From the NCBI GenBank assembly GCA_963731625.1, contig CAVSWH010000004.1, positions 372,001-436,000 of the forward strand: DNA of 64,000 nucleotides. The letters run 5' to 3'. This document shows positions 28,563 through 38,101 of this stretch, piece by piece; positions within the stretch are counted from its first letter, which is position 1, and each line of letters opens with the position of its first letter. A program made the translations under genes and the position numbers. The notes beneath the pieces were generated by a model. It was not told the DNA's origin. It saw only the letters and a program-made list of their open reading frames with translations, and did no database searches. The stretch is from PALSA-555 sp963731625. GTDB taxonomy: Bacteria; Actinomycetota; Acidimicrobiia; IMCC26256; PALSA-555.

Positions 28563-29431
28563 CAGGGCTGGGCGTCCCGGACCGGCCGGATCAGCCCCTC
28601 CTGCATGACCGTCACCGCGACGACGCCGTCCTCACGGAAGACGTGGCCGAGCGCGAGCCCGCGCGCGCCCGACGCCGACGGGCTGAGCTGGTGGTACAGC
28701 AGCCAGGCGTCGGCACGGAACGGTCGGTGGAACCACATGGCGTGGTCGAGGCTCGCCATCTGGTAGGCGTCCGTGTAGCCGATGGCGTGCGGCAGGGTCG
28801 CGGTGTCGAGCAGCGTGAGATCCGACGCGTAGGCGACCACGCACGCGTGGATGAGCTCGTCGTCGGGCAGCACGCCGTTCGCACGGATCCAGACGTTCTG
28901 GGCGGGTGGTCGCGGCGCGGGGTCGAGCCAGTGCGGCGGCTCCACCGGTCGGGACTCGATCGGCCGCTCGCGGAACAGCCACTCGGCGGCCTCGGGCCCG
29001 AAGCGCGACATCTCGTGCTCGATGCGCTCGCGGAACGTCGGCAGCTCGTCCGGTCGCGGGACCGCAGGCATCGGCTCGGAGTGGTCGGGGCCGGACTCGA
29101 CGATCTGGAAGGACGCCTGCAGGTTGAAGATGGCGCGTCCGTGCTGGATGGCGACGACGCGGCGGGTCGTGAACGAGTGGCCGTCGCGGATGCGGTCGAC
29201 GTCGAAGACGATCGGGATGCTCGGGTCGCCGGGGCGGAGGAAGTAGGCGTGGAGCGAGTGCACGGGACGGTCGGGGTCGACGGTGCGGCCGGCGGCGACG
29301 AGCGCCTGCGCGGCGACCTGCCCGCCGAAGACGCGTTGGGCGTCCTCGTCGGGGCTGAGCCCGCGGAACAGGTTGACCTCGAGCACCTCGAGCTCGAGCA
29401 GGTCGAGCAGGTCGTCCAGCGCTGAGCCCAT
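28562..29431 (-). CDS. tesB: Acyl-CoA thioesterase II (TesB type)
   Basis: This 289-residue double-hotdog thioesterase hydrolyses acyl-CoAs. N-terminal VFGGQVAAQALVAAG and LHAYFLRPGDPSIPIVFDV and C-terminal SLDHAMWFHRPFRADAWLLY are TesB hallmarks. The middle Asp, Thr and Gln-type residues are spread through ASDLTLLDTATLPH. ATG 29431 has GAGAGGG upstream. It starts a tesB-ltaE-SDR-PIG-L run of overlapping genes. Confidence 0.94.
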   Translation of the reverse strand: MGSALDDLLDLLELEVLEVNLFRGLSPDEDAQRVFGGQVAAQALVAAGRTVDPDRPVHSLHAYFLRPGDPSIPIVFDVDRIRDGHSFTTRRVVAIQHGRAIFNLQASFQIVESGPDHSEPMPAVPRPDELPTFRERIEHEMSRFGPEAAEWLFRERPIESRPVEPPHWLDPAPRPPAQNVWIRANGVLPDDELIHACVVAYASDLTLLDTATLPHAIGYTDAYQMASLDHAMWFHRPFRADAWLLYHQLSPSASGARGLALGHVFREDGVVAVTVMQEGLIRPVRDAQP

Positions 29432-29523
29432 CGCCCTCTCCGGTCCGGCGTCGTGCCCGCCGGGCACGGCGGGTCGCACGTGTCGGGTGCGCCCGACCGT
29501 GCCAGTGTGGCGCGGCCGGCCGG

Positions 29524-30552
<1,029 letters not shown>

Positions 30553-30641
30553 CGTCGGCCCCTCTCCTCAGCGACCATCCTGACCCGCGTGCCATCTGGT
30601 CCCGGAAGCGGCGTTCGCCGGCCGATAACCTCGACGGTCAG

Positions 30642-31202
30642 ATGCGTCGCCGCCGGACCGTCGATCAGCTCTCCGTCGCGGCGGGCAGCGCGTTGGTGGA
30701 AGGCGAGCGCGTCCTCGAGTACGGGCACTGCTGGGGGGCGCAGCGGCGGGACCGCCTGCCCATCGTGCTCGCTCGTCGGCGCCAGTACCTGATGGTGCTC
30801 ACCGACCGTCGGCTGCTGCTCTTCGCCCGCCGCCCCGGCCCGGTCCAGGCCAAGGACCTCGTGATCGGCAAGCGCTACGAGGCGTTCAAGCTCGAGACAG
30901 TGCGGCGCGCCCGCCCGCTGCTGCAGCTGCGCGTGAACGCGACGAACGGGACGCGCATGGTCTTCGAGTTCCGGCCCGGAGGTCGCCACGTCGGGGACGC
31001 GCTCGTGCACCGCCTCGACCCGCGGCCGCCCGTCGCCGCCCTGCCGGCGCCGGCCGCGCCAGCGCCGCCGGACGCCGAGGCGCCCACCGCCGCGCCTCCG
31101 GTGCCCGCGCCCGCCCCACCGGAGCAGGCGAAGCAGGACGCGGCGGACGACGAGGAGGTGGCCGACCCCACCTTCTGGGGGGCGTCCGCGCGTCGGTCGT
31201 GA
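30642..31202 (+). CDS. Hypothetical protein with a PH-like N-terminal domain
   Basis: This 186-residue protein has a beta-rich first part (GSALVEGERVLEYGHCWG, LARRRQYLMVLTDRRLLLFARR, MVFEFRPGG), which resembles bacterial PH or YokE-type domains. A long Ala/Pro-rich linker follows (about 120-165), then an acidic end with DPTFWG. No function is known. A TAACCT box lies at 30626-30631. It overlaps glpK as GTGA, so the two are co-transcribed. Confidence 0.75.
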   Translation: MRRRRTVDQLSVAAGSALVEGERVLEYGHCWGAQRRDRLPIVLARRRQYLMVLTDRRLLLFARRPGPVQAKDLVIGKRYEAFKLETVRRARPLLQLRVNATNGTRMVFEFRPGGRHVGDALVHRLDPRPPVAALPAPAAPAPPDAEAPTAAPPVPAPAPPEQAKQDAADDEEVADPTFWGASARRS

Positions 31203-32674
31203 CCGTCCTCGCCATCGACGCGGGGACGACCGGCGTGCGCACCGTCGCGGTCGACGAGGACGGGAGCATCCGGGCCCGCGCGTACCGCGAGTTCCCCCAG
31301 CACTTCCCCCAGCCCGGCTGGGTCGAGCACGACCCGCTCGACATCCTCCGCGCCACCCGCACGACGCTCGCGGAGGCGGCCGCCGCGACCGACGGCCCGA
31401 TCGCGGCGATCGGGATCACGAACCAGCGCGAGACGGCGGTCGTGTGGGATCGCACCACCGGCAAGCCCCGTCACCGCGCCATCGTGTGGCAGGACCGGCG
31501 CACCGCGGCACGCTGCGAGCAGCTGCGCGACGAGGGTCGCGAGCCGCTGATCCGGGCCCGCACGGGGCTCGTGCTCGACCCGTACTTCTCGGCGACGAAG
31601 CTGGAGTGGCTCCTCGGCCCAGGCGGCGTCGTGGCCGACGACGCGCTCGCGTTCGGGACGGTCGACACGTGGCTGCTGTGGTGCCTCACCGGGGGCCCCG
31701 ACGGGGGCGTCCACGCCACCGACCCGTCGAACGCCTCCCGCACGCTGCTCTACGACCTCGACGCGCTCGCCTGGTCCGACGAGCTCTGTGACCTCTTCGG
31801 GGTCCCGCGCGCGTGCCTCCCCGCGGTGCAGCCGAGCAGCGGCCGCTTCGGCGTCACGACCCCCGGCGCCGCGGCGGGGCTCCGCGCGCCCATCGCCGGC
31901 ATCGCGGGCGACCAGGCGGCGGCGCTCTTCGGGCAGGCCTGCTTCGAGCCCGGCATGACGAAGAACACCTACGGCACCGGGTCGTTCGTGCTGACGAACC
32001 TCGGGCCGACCCACCCTGCGCCCACCGAGGGCCTCCTGACGAGCGTCGCGTGGCAGCTCGGCGACGAGGTGTCCTACGCGCTCGAGGGGGCGGTGTTCGT
32101 GACGGGCGCGGCGATCCAGTGGCTGCGCGACGAGCTCGGGATCATCGCCGAGGCCGCCGAGACCGGGCCGCTCGCCGAGAGCGTGGCGGACACGGGCGGC
32201 GTCGTGTTCGTGCCGGCGTTCACCGGGCTGGGCTCGCCGTGGTGGGACCCGTACGCGCGCGGCGCGGTGCTCGGCATCACGCGCGGGACGACCCGCGCGC
32301 ATCTGGCCCGGGCCGTCGTGGAGTCGATCGCGTGGCAGGTCCGCGACGTCGTCGAGGCCATCCGCGCTGCGACGGGCCGTGACCTCCCCGGCCTGCGCGT
32401 CGACGGCGGCGCCAGCGTGATGGACCTGCTGTGCCAGTTCCAGGCCGACCTGCTCGGCGTCCCCGTGCAGCGCGCCGCCGTCCAAGAGACCACCGCCCTC
32501 GGCGCCGCGTTCCTCGCCGGGCTCGCGGTGGACGTATGGGACAGCCCATCCGGGGCGGCGCGTGCCTGGCGGGCCGACGCCGAGTTCGAGCCGAGCGCCG
32601 ACGCGGCCGACGTCGCCGCCGGCGCGGTGCGGTGGCGACGAGGACTCGAGCGGGCCCGCGAGTGGGCCCGCTGA
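31199..32674 (+). CDS. glpK: Glycerol kinase
   Basis: This 491-residue FGGY kinase phosphorylates glycerol to glycerol-3-phosphate. The N-terminal phosphate loop AIDAGTTGVRTVAVDEDG, NQRETAVVWDRTTGKP, WQDRRT, TKNTYGTGSFVLTN and LRVDGGASVMDLLCQFQAD (motif region about 400) are typical, and the length is normal. The product feeds phospholipid synthesis; a PlsC acyltransferase gene is convergent immediately downstream. Confidence 0.95.
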   Translation: MTVLAIDAGTTGVRTVAVDEDGSIRARAYREFPQHFPQPGWVEHDPLDILRATRTTLAEAAAATDGPIAAIGITNQRETAVVWDRTTGKPRHRAIVWQDRRTAARCEQLRDEGREPLIRARTGLVLDPYFSATKLEWLLGPGGVVADDALAFGTVDTWLLWCLTGGPDGGVHATDPSNASRTLLYDLDALAWSDELCDLFGVPRACLPAVQPSSGRFGVTTPGAAAGLRAPIAGIAGDQAAALFGQACFEPGMTKNTYGTGSFVLTNLGPTHPAPTEGLLTSVAWQLGDEVSYALEGAVFVTGAAIQWLRDELGIIAEAAETGPLAESVADTGGVVFVPAFTGLGSPWWDPYARGAVLGITRGTTRAHLARAVVESIAWQVRDVVEAIRAATGRDLPGLRVDGGASVMDLLCQFQADLLGVPVQRAAVQETTALGAAFLAGLAVDVWDSPSGAARAWRADAEFEPSADAADVAAGAVRWRRGLERAREWAR

Positions 32675-32675
32675 G

Positions 32676-33380
32676 CTACGCGAGCTGGGGCAGCACGGCG
32701 ACTCGCGCCGGCGGCGTCGGCAGGTCCTCGGCCCGCTTCGTCGCGTAGGTGTCGTGGTACTCGTAGTCGCCACAGAGCTGGACGATCTCGAACATCACCT
32801 CGTCGGTGAGGGACCGCAGCGCCATCCCGTCGGCGTCCTCGCCGTAGCGGTCGGGGCGGATCGGCGCGCCGAAGCGGATCCCGACGGGCTGGAGCAGCTT
32901 GGGCAGCTTGGCGTCGGTGGGCTGGGCCTCGTCGGTGCCGACCAGGCCGACCGGGACGATCGGCGCGCCGGTGGCCAGCGCGAGGCGCGCCACGCCGGTG
33001 TGCCCGCGGTGCGTGAACCCGTCGCGGGTGCGGGTCCCCTCGGGATAGATCCCGAACGCCTCGCCGCGGTGGAGCACCGACGTCGCCGCGCTGAGCGCCG
33101 CGTCGCTCGCCGCGCCGCCCGTCCGTTGGATCGGGATCTGCCCGACGCCACGGAAGAACCAGGCCGTGCGGCGCCGCTCGAAGTACTCGGCCTTCGCCAC
33201 GAACGTCATGCGCCGCCACCCGATCGCGAGCGGGAGAAACAGCGAATCCAGGAACGAGCGGTGGTTCGCGGCCAGGATGACGGGGCCGCGGCGCGGCACG
33301 TGCTCGCGGCCCTCGACCCGAATCCGGAAGCCGAGGCGCATCGCCGGCGTCAGGGTGACCTTGAGTGTCCAGTAGAGCAT
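32676..33380 (-). CDS. 1-acylglycerol-3-phosphate O-acyltransferase (PlsC family)
   Basis: This 234-residue protein has the acyltransferase motifs NHRSFLD (HX4D), GQIPIQR, YPEGTRTRDG and PIVPVGLVG. It should transfer an acyl chain to lysophosphatidate or a related lipid at the inner membrane. The N-terminal hydrophobic segment is short. A TAGCGT -10 box lies at 33407-33412 on the minus strand. The exact acceptor is uncertain. Confidence 0.9.
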   Translation of the reverse strand: MLYWTLKVTLTPAMRLGFRIRVEGREHVPRRGPVILAANHRSFLDSLFLPLAIGWRRMTFVAKAEYFERRRTAWFFRGVGQIPIQRTGGAASDAALSAATSVLHRGEAFGIYPEGTRTRDGFTHRGHTGVARLALATGAPIVPVGLVGTDEAQPTDAKLPKLLQPVGIRFGAPIRPDRYGEDADGMALRSLTDEVMFEIVQLCGDYEYHDTYATKRAEDLPTPPARVAVLPQLA

Positions 33381-33439
33381 GGCGCGGTCAAAGGAGACCG
33401 CTCACCACGCTAGCGATCCGCGCGCTACGCCGTGGCGGG

Positions 33440-34615
33440 TCAGCCGAGCTTCGGCAGGGCCCGGCGGATGCCCCGCACGGCCTGACCGATGCGGTGCTCG
33501 TTCTCCACGAGCGCGAACCGCACGTACCCCTCCCCGCCCGGACCAAAGCCGACGCCGGGCGACACCGCGACGTTCGCCTCCTCGACGAGGAGCTTCGAGA
33601 ACTCGAGGCTGCGGTACTCCTCGTACGGCTCGGGGATCGGCGCCCAGACGAACATCGTCCCCCGCGGCTTGGGAATCTCCCAGCCGATCCGTGCGAGACC
33701 GTCGATGAGCGCGTCGCGGCGGCGGCAGTAGATCGCGTTCACCTCGCGCGGGTAGTCGGGCGCCTCGTTCATGGCGACGATCGACGCGATCTGGATGGGC
33801 TGGAACGTGCCGTAGTCGAGGTAGGTCTTCAGCTGGCTGAGCGCGGCGACGACTTCGGCGTTGCCGACGAGGAACCCGACCCGCCAGCCCGGCATCGAGA
33901 ACGACTTCGTGAGCGTGTACAGCTCGACGGCGACGTCCGACGCGCCGGGGACCTGGAGGATCGACGGCGGGTCGTAGCCGTCGAAGCCGAGGTCGGCGTA
34001 CGCGAAGTCGTGGACGAGCACCACGTCGTGCGCCCGCGCGAAGTCGACCATCCGGGTCATGAACCCCAGGTCGACGCAGGCGGTCGTCGGGTTGTGCGGG
34101 AACGACAGCACGATGACGCGCGGGCGCGGCCAGGAGTCCTCCCACGCCTCGAGCAGGTTCTCGAAGAAGTCCTGCTCGGGTCCGAGTCGCACGTGGCGGA
34201 CCTCGGCGCCGGCCAGGATCGGCCCCCAGATGTGGATCGGGTAGGAGGGGGTCGGGACCATCGCCGCGTCCCCGGGCGCGAGGAGCGTCCACATCAGGTG
34301 CGAGAAGCCCTCCTTCGCGCCGATCGTGGTGCACGCCTGCGTCTCGGGGTCGAGCTCGACGCCGAAGCGGCGCCGGTAGAGATCGGTGATCGCGAGGCGC
34401 AGCTTCGGGATGCCGCGACTCGACGAGTAGCGGTGGTTGCGCGGGTTGCGGACCGCGTCACAGAGCTTGTCGACCGCGACCGGGGGTGACGGGATGTCCG
34501 GGTTCCCGAACCCGAGGTCCACGACATCCTCACCCGCACGCCGCGCCTCCATCTTCAGCGCCTCGATGGCGCCGAACACGTACGGCGGCAGCGCGTTGAT
34601 GCGGCGGAACTCCAT
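33440..34615 (-). CDS. Class I aminotransferase, AlaC-like (glutamate-pyruvate type)
   Basis: This 391-residue PLP-dependent aminotransferase has VVDLGFGNPDIPSP, HRYSSSRGIPKLR, TIGAKEGFSHLMW, SFPHNPTTACVD, DFAYADLGFDGY, the PLP lysine in TLTKSFSMPGWRVGF, and a C-terminal VRFALVENEHRI with the carboxylate-binding Arg. These features match AlaC/YfdZ enzymes that make alanine from pyruvate. A TACCGT box (34624-34629, minus) lies 8 nt before ATG 34615. Confidence 0.92.
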   Translation of the reverse strand: MEFRRINALPPYVFGAIEALKMEARRAGEDVVDLGFGNPDIPSPPVAVDKLCDAVRNPRNHRYSSSRGIPKLRLAITDLYRRRFGVELDPETQACTTIGAKEGFSHLMWTLLAPGDAAMVPTPSYPIHIWGPILAGAEVRHVRLGPEQDFFENLLEAWEDSWPRPRVIVLSFPHNPTTACVDLGFMTRMVDFARAHDVVLVHDFAYADLGFDGYDPPSILQVPGASDVAVELYTLTKSFSMPGWRVGFLVGNAEVVAALSQLKTYLDYGTFQPIQIASIVAMNEAPDYPREVNAIYCRRRDALIDGLARIGWEIPKPRGTMFVWAPIPEPYEEYRSLEFSKLLVEEANVAVSPGVGFGPGGEGYVRFALVENEHRIGQAVRGIRRALPKLG

Positions 34616-34684
34616 CGCCGATCACGGTACCAGCACGCCTTCGCGCCGCTGGGTCTCAAATGCGCGGGCCCGCGGCGACGCGAC

Positions 34685-35545
34685 CTAGCGGCGTGCCGTG
34701 GTGCGGACGAAGAGGAGCCGGAGATCGCGTCGTCGGCGCAAGACGGCGAACGCGCCCAGACCCGCGAGCGCGAAGACCGCGACGACGACCAGCGACCCGA
34801 GATGGTCGGACAGGATCGGGACCGGGTTCTGCGCGCACGTCTTCGACGCCGGGGTGCTCACGTTGTTGTTCGTGATGAACCAGTTGATGCCACCGGTGTG
34901 GGTAACCACGAAGGCGCTGGCGTTCGTCCCCGCGGCGAACGTCGCCGGCTGCCCCGCGTTCTGGCTGGGTGTCCCGGTGAAGTTGTTCGAGCTGCCGATG
35001 GCGACCGTCTCCGACGTCGAGTACGGGTTCGTGTAGCCGAACAGGGAGTTCGTCTTCCCGGTCCCCTTGTCGGTGAAGTCGCAGTTCAGGCTGGGGAACA
35101 CCATGAGCGCGCCCTTGAATGGGGCGGCGCCCGGGTCCGACGAGCAGGTGGTGCTGCCCGGCGCGTTGAGGGTCGTGCCTTGCAGGATCCACTCGACGTT
35201 CTGGGGCACCGTGACCTTGAACACGTCCGAGTGCGTGCCCGCCGAGAAGGTGGTGGGCTGCCCGACGTTCGTCCCCACGCCTCCACCACTCGTGAACTCG
35301 TTCGACGAACCGACGGCGACGGTGACCGACGTGGTGTTCGGGTTGTCGTAGCCGAACCACATGTCGTACATCCCGAGCGACGTCTTGTAGCTGCAGTCGA
35401 GGATCGGGATGACGCTCAGCGTCGTCGCCCCGGCCGGCGCCGCCACGCCGACGACGAGCCCCGACGCGACCGCGACGAGCGTCAGCGTGACCGCCCCCAT
35501 TGCCCGCGCGAGCCGAAGCGGCCCGCGGCCCCACCGCCGCTCCAC
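34685..35545 (-). CDS. Secreted, membrane-anchored protein with two tandem Cys-bounded repeats
   Basis: From GTG 35545 (286 aa) there is a clear signal peptide (basic ERRWGRGPLRLAR, hydrophobic core, AGAT cleavage region). Two homologous domains of about 85 residues follow, each with a Cys near both ends: DCSYKTSLGMYDMWFGYDNP...TTC and NCDFTDKGTGKTNSLFGYTNP...KTC. Shared motifs are FGYxNP, VGSSNxFT, GQPxTFxAGT and a Trp near the end. A C-terminal helix (LGSLVVVAVFALAGLGAFAVL) and RRRR tail anchor it, resembling a sortase-type tail, though no LPxTG is seen. A surface or adhesive role is inferred. Alternative start: ATG of MGAVTLTLVAV. Confidence 0.8.
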   Translation of the reverse strand: MERRWGRGPLRLARAMGAVTLTLVAVASGLVVGVAAPAGATTLSVIPILDCSYKTSLGMYDMWFGYDNPNTTSVTVAVGSSNEFTSGGGVGTNVGQPTTFSAGTHSDVFKVTVPQNVEWILQGTTLNAPGSTTCSSDPGAAPFKGALMVFPSLNCDFTDKGTGKTNSLFGYTNPYSTSETVAIGSSNNFTGTPSQNAGQPATFAAGTNASAFVVTHTGGINWFITNNNVSTPASKTCAQNPVPILSDHLGSLVVVAVFALAGLGAFAVLRRRRDLRLLFVRTTARR

Positions 35546-35604
35546 CCATGAGATATCGGTCGTCTCGCGGCCGCCTTGAGCGCCGGGCGTCCGGAGGCCG
35601 GGGG

Positions 35605-35610
35605 TAGGGT
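35605..35610 (+). promoter_or_regulatory. -10 box of the HAD gene (leaderless type)
   Basis: TAGGGT fits TAnnnT and ends 6 nt before GTG 35617. This suggests transcription starts at that GTG and favours it over the GTG at 35614. Confidence 0.45.
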
Positions 35611-35613
35611 CCC

Positions 35614-36315
35614 GTGGTGCACCGGGTCGACGCCGTGCTGCTCGACCTGGGCGGCGTCTTCTACCTCCCCGATCACGACCGTGTGCTGGGTGCCCTGGCG
35701 CGCCTCGACCTGTCGGTCGAGCGTGAGCGCCTCGACGAGGCCCACTATCGGGGGATCGCCGCGGTCGACGACTTCCGGGACGGTGATCGCAGCGTGTGGC
35801 ATGCGTACAACCACGCCTACGCGCGGATGTGTGGGGTCGCGCCCGACGACATGCCCCACGCCGTCGAGGTGCTGCTCGCCGAGTTCGATGCCGGCGGGGC
35901 GTGGACCCGGGTGATCCCCGGCTCGGTCGCGGCGTTGCGCGCGCTGCACGACCTCGGCGTGGGGCTGGCCGTCGTGTCGAACGCCGACGGGACGGTGGAG
36001 GCGCAGCTGCGTGCCGACGGGATCTGCCAGGTGGGTCCGGGGCCCGGGGTGCCCGTGGCCGTGATCCTCGACTCGAGCGTCGTCGGCGTCTCCAAGCCTG
36101 AGCCGGCGATCTTCGACCTCGCCCTCGACGCGCTCGGCGTCGCCCCGGAGCACGCCCTGCACGTCGGCGACACACCCGCCGCCGACGTCGAGGGGGCGTG
36201 GGCCGCCGGCGTGACCCCGGTGCTCGTCGACCCCTACGGGCTGCACCCGAGCGTGGAGTGCGCGCACGTCGCCTCGCTGGCCGAGGTGCCCACGCTCGTC
36301 CAGGCCCACCGCTGA
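35614..36315 (+). CDS. HAD superfamily hydrolase
   Basis: This 233-residue HAD-IA hydrolase has motif I variant LLDLGGVFY (Asp nucleophile, second Asp replaced by Gly), motif II VVSNADG, motif III Lys in GVSKPEPAIF and motif IV HVGDTPAADVEGA. Loss of the second Asp in motif I is unusual for a phosphatase; dehalogenase-like members also lack it. The substrate is unknown. The start is GTG 35614 or 35617, the latter favoured by promoter spacing. Confidence 0.88.
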   Translation: MVHRVDAVLLDLGGVFYLPDHDRVLGALARLDLSVERERLDEAHYRGIAAVDDFRDGDRSVWHAYNHAYARMCGVAPDDMPHAVEVLLAEFDAGGAWTRVIPGSVAALRALHDLGVGLAVVSNADGTVEAQLRADGICQVGPGPGVPVAVILDSSVVGVSKPEPAIFDLALDALGVAPEHALHVGDTPAADVEGAWAAGVTPVLVDPYGLHPSVECAHVASLAEVPTLVQAHR

Positions 36316-36379
36316 GAGGCCCGTCGACGGTTTCGTAGGATGCCGCCACCACCCGATCTGGTGCCTTTGGAGGCGCACG

Positions 36380-37190
36380 ATGGTCGAGACCCTCGACATC
36401 TCCACCGACGACTGCATCGTCGAACGCGACGGGGCCGTCGTGATCATGACGATGAACCGCCCCGAGAAGCGCAACGCGCTCGAGTCCCACGATGCTCGTG
36501 GGCCTCGCCGACGCGTACGCGTACATCGACGACACGCCCGAGGTGCGCGCCGCGATCCTCACCGGCGCCGGCGGCACCTTCTCCTCGGGCATGGACCTCG
36601 TCGCCGCGAACCAGCCCCGCAGCGAGTACGTCGAGCGGCGCACGCAGGAGGAGCCGGGCCTGCACTGGAAGGCGCTGCTGCGCGACTACCGGTGCACGAA
36701 GCCGATGATCGCGGCCGTCGAGGGCTACGCCGTCGCCGGCGGGACCGAGATGCTCCAGGGCACCGACATCCGGGTCGCGGGCGAGGGGGCGATCTTCGGG
36801 GTCTGGGAGGCCAAGCGCGGCCTCTTCCCGCTCGGCGGGTCCTCGTGCCGGCTCCCCCGCCAGATCCCCTACACGGTGGCGATGGACATCCTGCTGTCGG
36901 CCCGACCCGTCTCGGCGGACGAGGCGCTGCGCATCGGGCTGATCGGGCGCGTCGTCCCCGACGGGATGGCGCTCACCGTGGCGCGCGGCATCGCGGCGCA
37001 GGTCGCGGCGTGCGGCCCGCTGTCGACGAAGGCGATCCTGCGGGCCTGGCGCGAGACCGAGCACATGTCGGACCTCGACGCGATGCGCCACCAGGACCCG
37101 ATCGGCTGGGAGGTCTTCGCCAGCGAGGACGCCAAGGAGGGCCCGCGGGCGTTCGCCGAGAAGCGGCCACCCGTCTTCCAGGGCCGGTGA
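36380..37190 (+). pseudogene. Enoyl-CoA hydratase/isomerase (crotonase) with an apparent +1 frameshift
   Basis: From ATG 36380 (GGAGG upstream) the frame reads DGAVVIMTMNRPEKRNALE and then degenerates. The crotonase sequence resumes in the next frame as SPTMLVGLADAYAYID, AAILTGAGGTFSSGMDL, VEGYAVAGGTEML and WEAKRGLFPLGGS. Dropping one base at about 36482 (CTC-G-AGT) joins RNAL to SPTMLVG. The span of 811 nt (3n+1) agrees and gives 269 residues, the normal size. It overlaps the next gene as GTGA. Confidence 0.88.
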
Positions 37191-37849
37191 CCGCGCCCGA
37201 CGTCGCCGAGGCGCCGGGGCCGCCGTCGGCGGCGCACGAACGCCTCGCCGCCGCGACCCGCCACCTCATCGACCTGGTGCTGCGCGCCGACGCCGACGAC
37301 GCCACGCTCGACGCCGCGGCCGACGCGATCGAGCGCGTGGCCGCGACGTTCCCGCCCTCGGACCGCTCGAGCTGGTCGTCGGGCGCGCCACGCAGCCACG
37401 GCGAGTACCTGCCCCGTAGCCCCCTGCTCGGCCGTGTGCACCCCGCGGCCGTGCCGTTCACCTGGGACTTCCATGCGGGCCGGTTCGTCGGCTACGGCGT
37501 CGCCGGCGCGGCGTACGAGGGCCCGCCGGGCTACGTCCACGGGGGCTGGGTGGCGCTGATGTTCGATGAGGCGCTCGGTGTCGCGAACGTCGCCGGCGGC
37601 CATCCCGGCATGACCGCCCGGCTCACCATCCGGTATCGCCGACCGACGCCGCTCGGGACCGAGCTGCGGCTCGAGGCATGGACGACGGCGCGTCAGGGTC
37701 GGCGCATCACGACGGTCGGGACGCTGCACGCCGACGACGTGCTGTGCGCGGAAGCCGAGGGCCTCTTCGTGGACCTCACGCCGGGCCGCCGGATCGAGTA
37801 CTTCGGTGACCGGCCGCCCGCGCCCGACCCGGTGGACCCGCTGCCGTAG
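37187..37849 (+). CDS. PaaI/hotdog-fold thioesterase family protein
   Basis: This 220-residue protein has an Ala-rich helical N-terminus and a C-terminal hotdog domain with GPPGYVHGGWVALMFDEALGVA (quoted motif VHGGWVALMFDE holds the catalytic Asp/Glu region), TARLTIRYRRPTPLGTELRL and ITTVGTLHADDVLCAEAEGLF. It likely hydrolyses acyl-CoAs. Coupling by GTGA to a crotonase gene fits fatty or aromatic acyl-CoA turnover. Confidence 0.88.
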   Translation: MTAPDVAEAPGPPSAAHERLAAATRHLIDLVLRADADDATLDAAADAIERVAATFPPSDRSSWSSGAPRSHGEYLPRSPLLGRVHPAAVPFTWDFHAGRFVGYGVAGAAYEGPPGYVHGGWVALMFDEALGVANVAGGHPGMTARLTIRYRRPTPLGTELRLEAWTTARQGRRITTVGTLHADDVLCAEAEGLFVDLTPGRRIEYFGDRPPAPDPVDPLP

Positions 37850-37946
37850 GCGGCTCCTCGAGCGCCGACACCGCATGCTGCCCCGAAGGTGTCCGCGCGG
37901 CGACGGAGCGAACCGGGGCGATCCGCTCGATGCGGGTGGGGGCGCG

Positions 37947-38037
37947 TAGCCTTTGGCGACTCCGGGTACCTCCGACCGCGCCACGCGCGACGGGGAGCGG
38001 CGCGCGGTCGCCGTTTCGGAGCTCCCCCTTGAAACGG
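37947..38037 (+). promoter_or_regulatory. Structured leader upstream of the LCP gene
   Basis: The 252-nt gap before the LCP gene holds a TAnnnT box (TAGCCT, near 37947) and two stems: GACCGCGC (37974-37981) with GCGCGGTC (38002-38009), and CCGTTTC (38011-38017) with GAAACGG (38031-38037). The second stem lies about 64 nt before the start codon. It may be a regulatory mRNA leader. No known riboswitch class is recognised. Confidence 0.35.
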
Positions 38038-38101
38038 ACTTGATGGACCACCTGCACCCTCGAGCGCTGGCGGGCCTCGTGACCCCGCGGCCGACAGCCT
38101 G

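Noticed and set aside
35546..36643. Open minus-strand frame extending the surface protein upstream
   Set aside because: It runs antisense through the HAD and crotonase genes and has no protein-like features. The signal peptide starts at GTG 35545.
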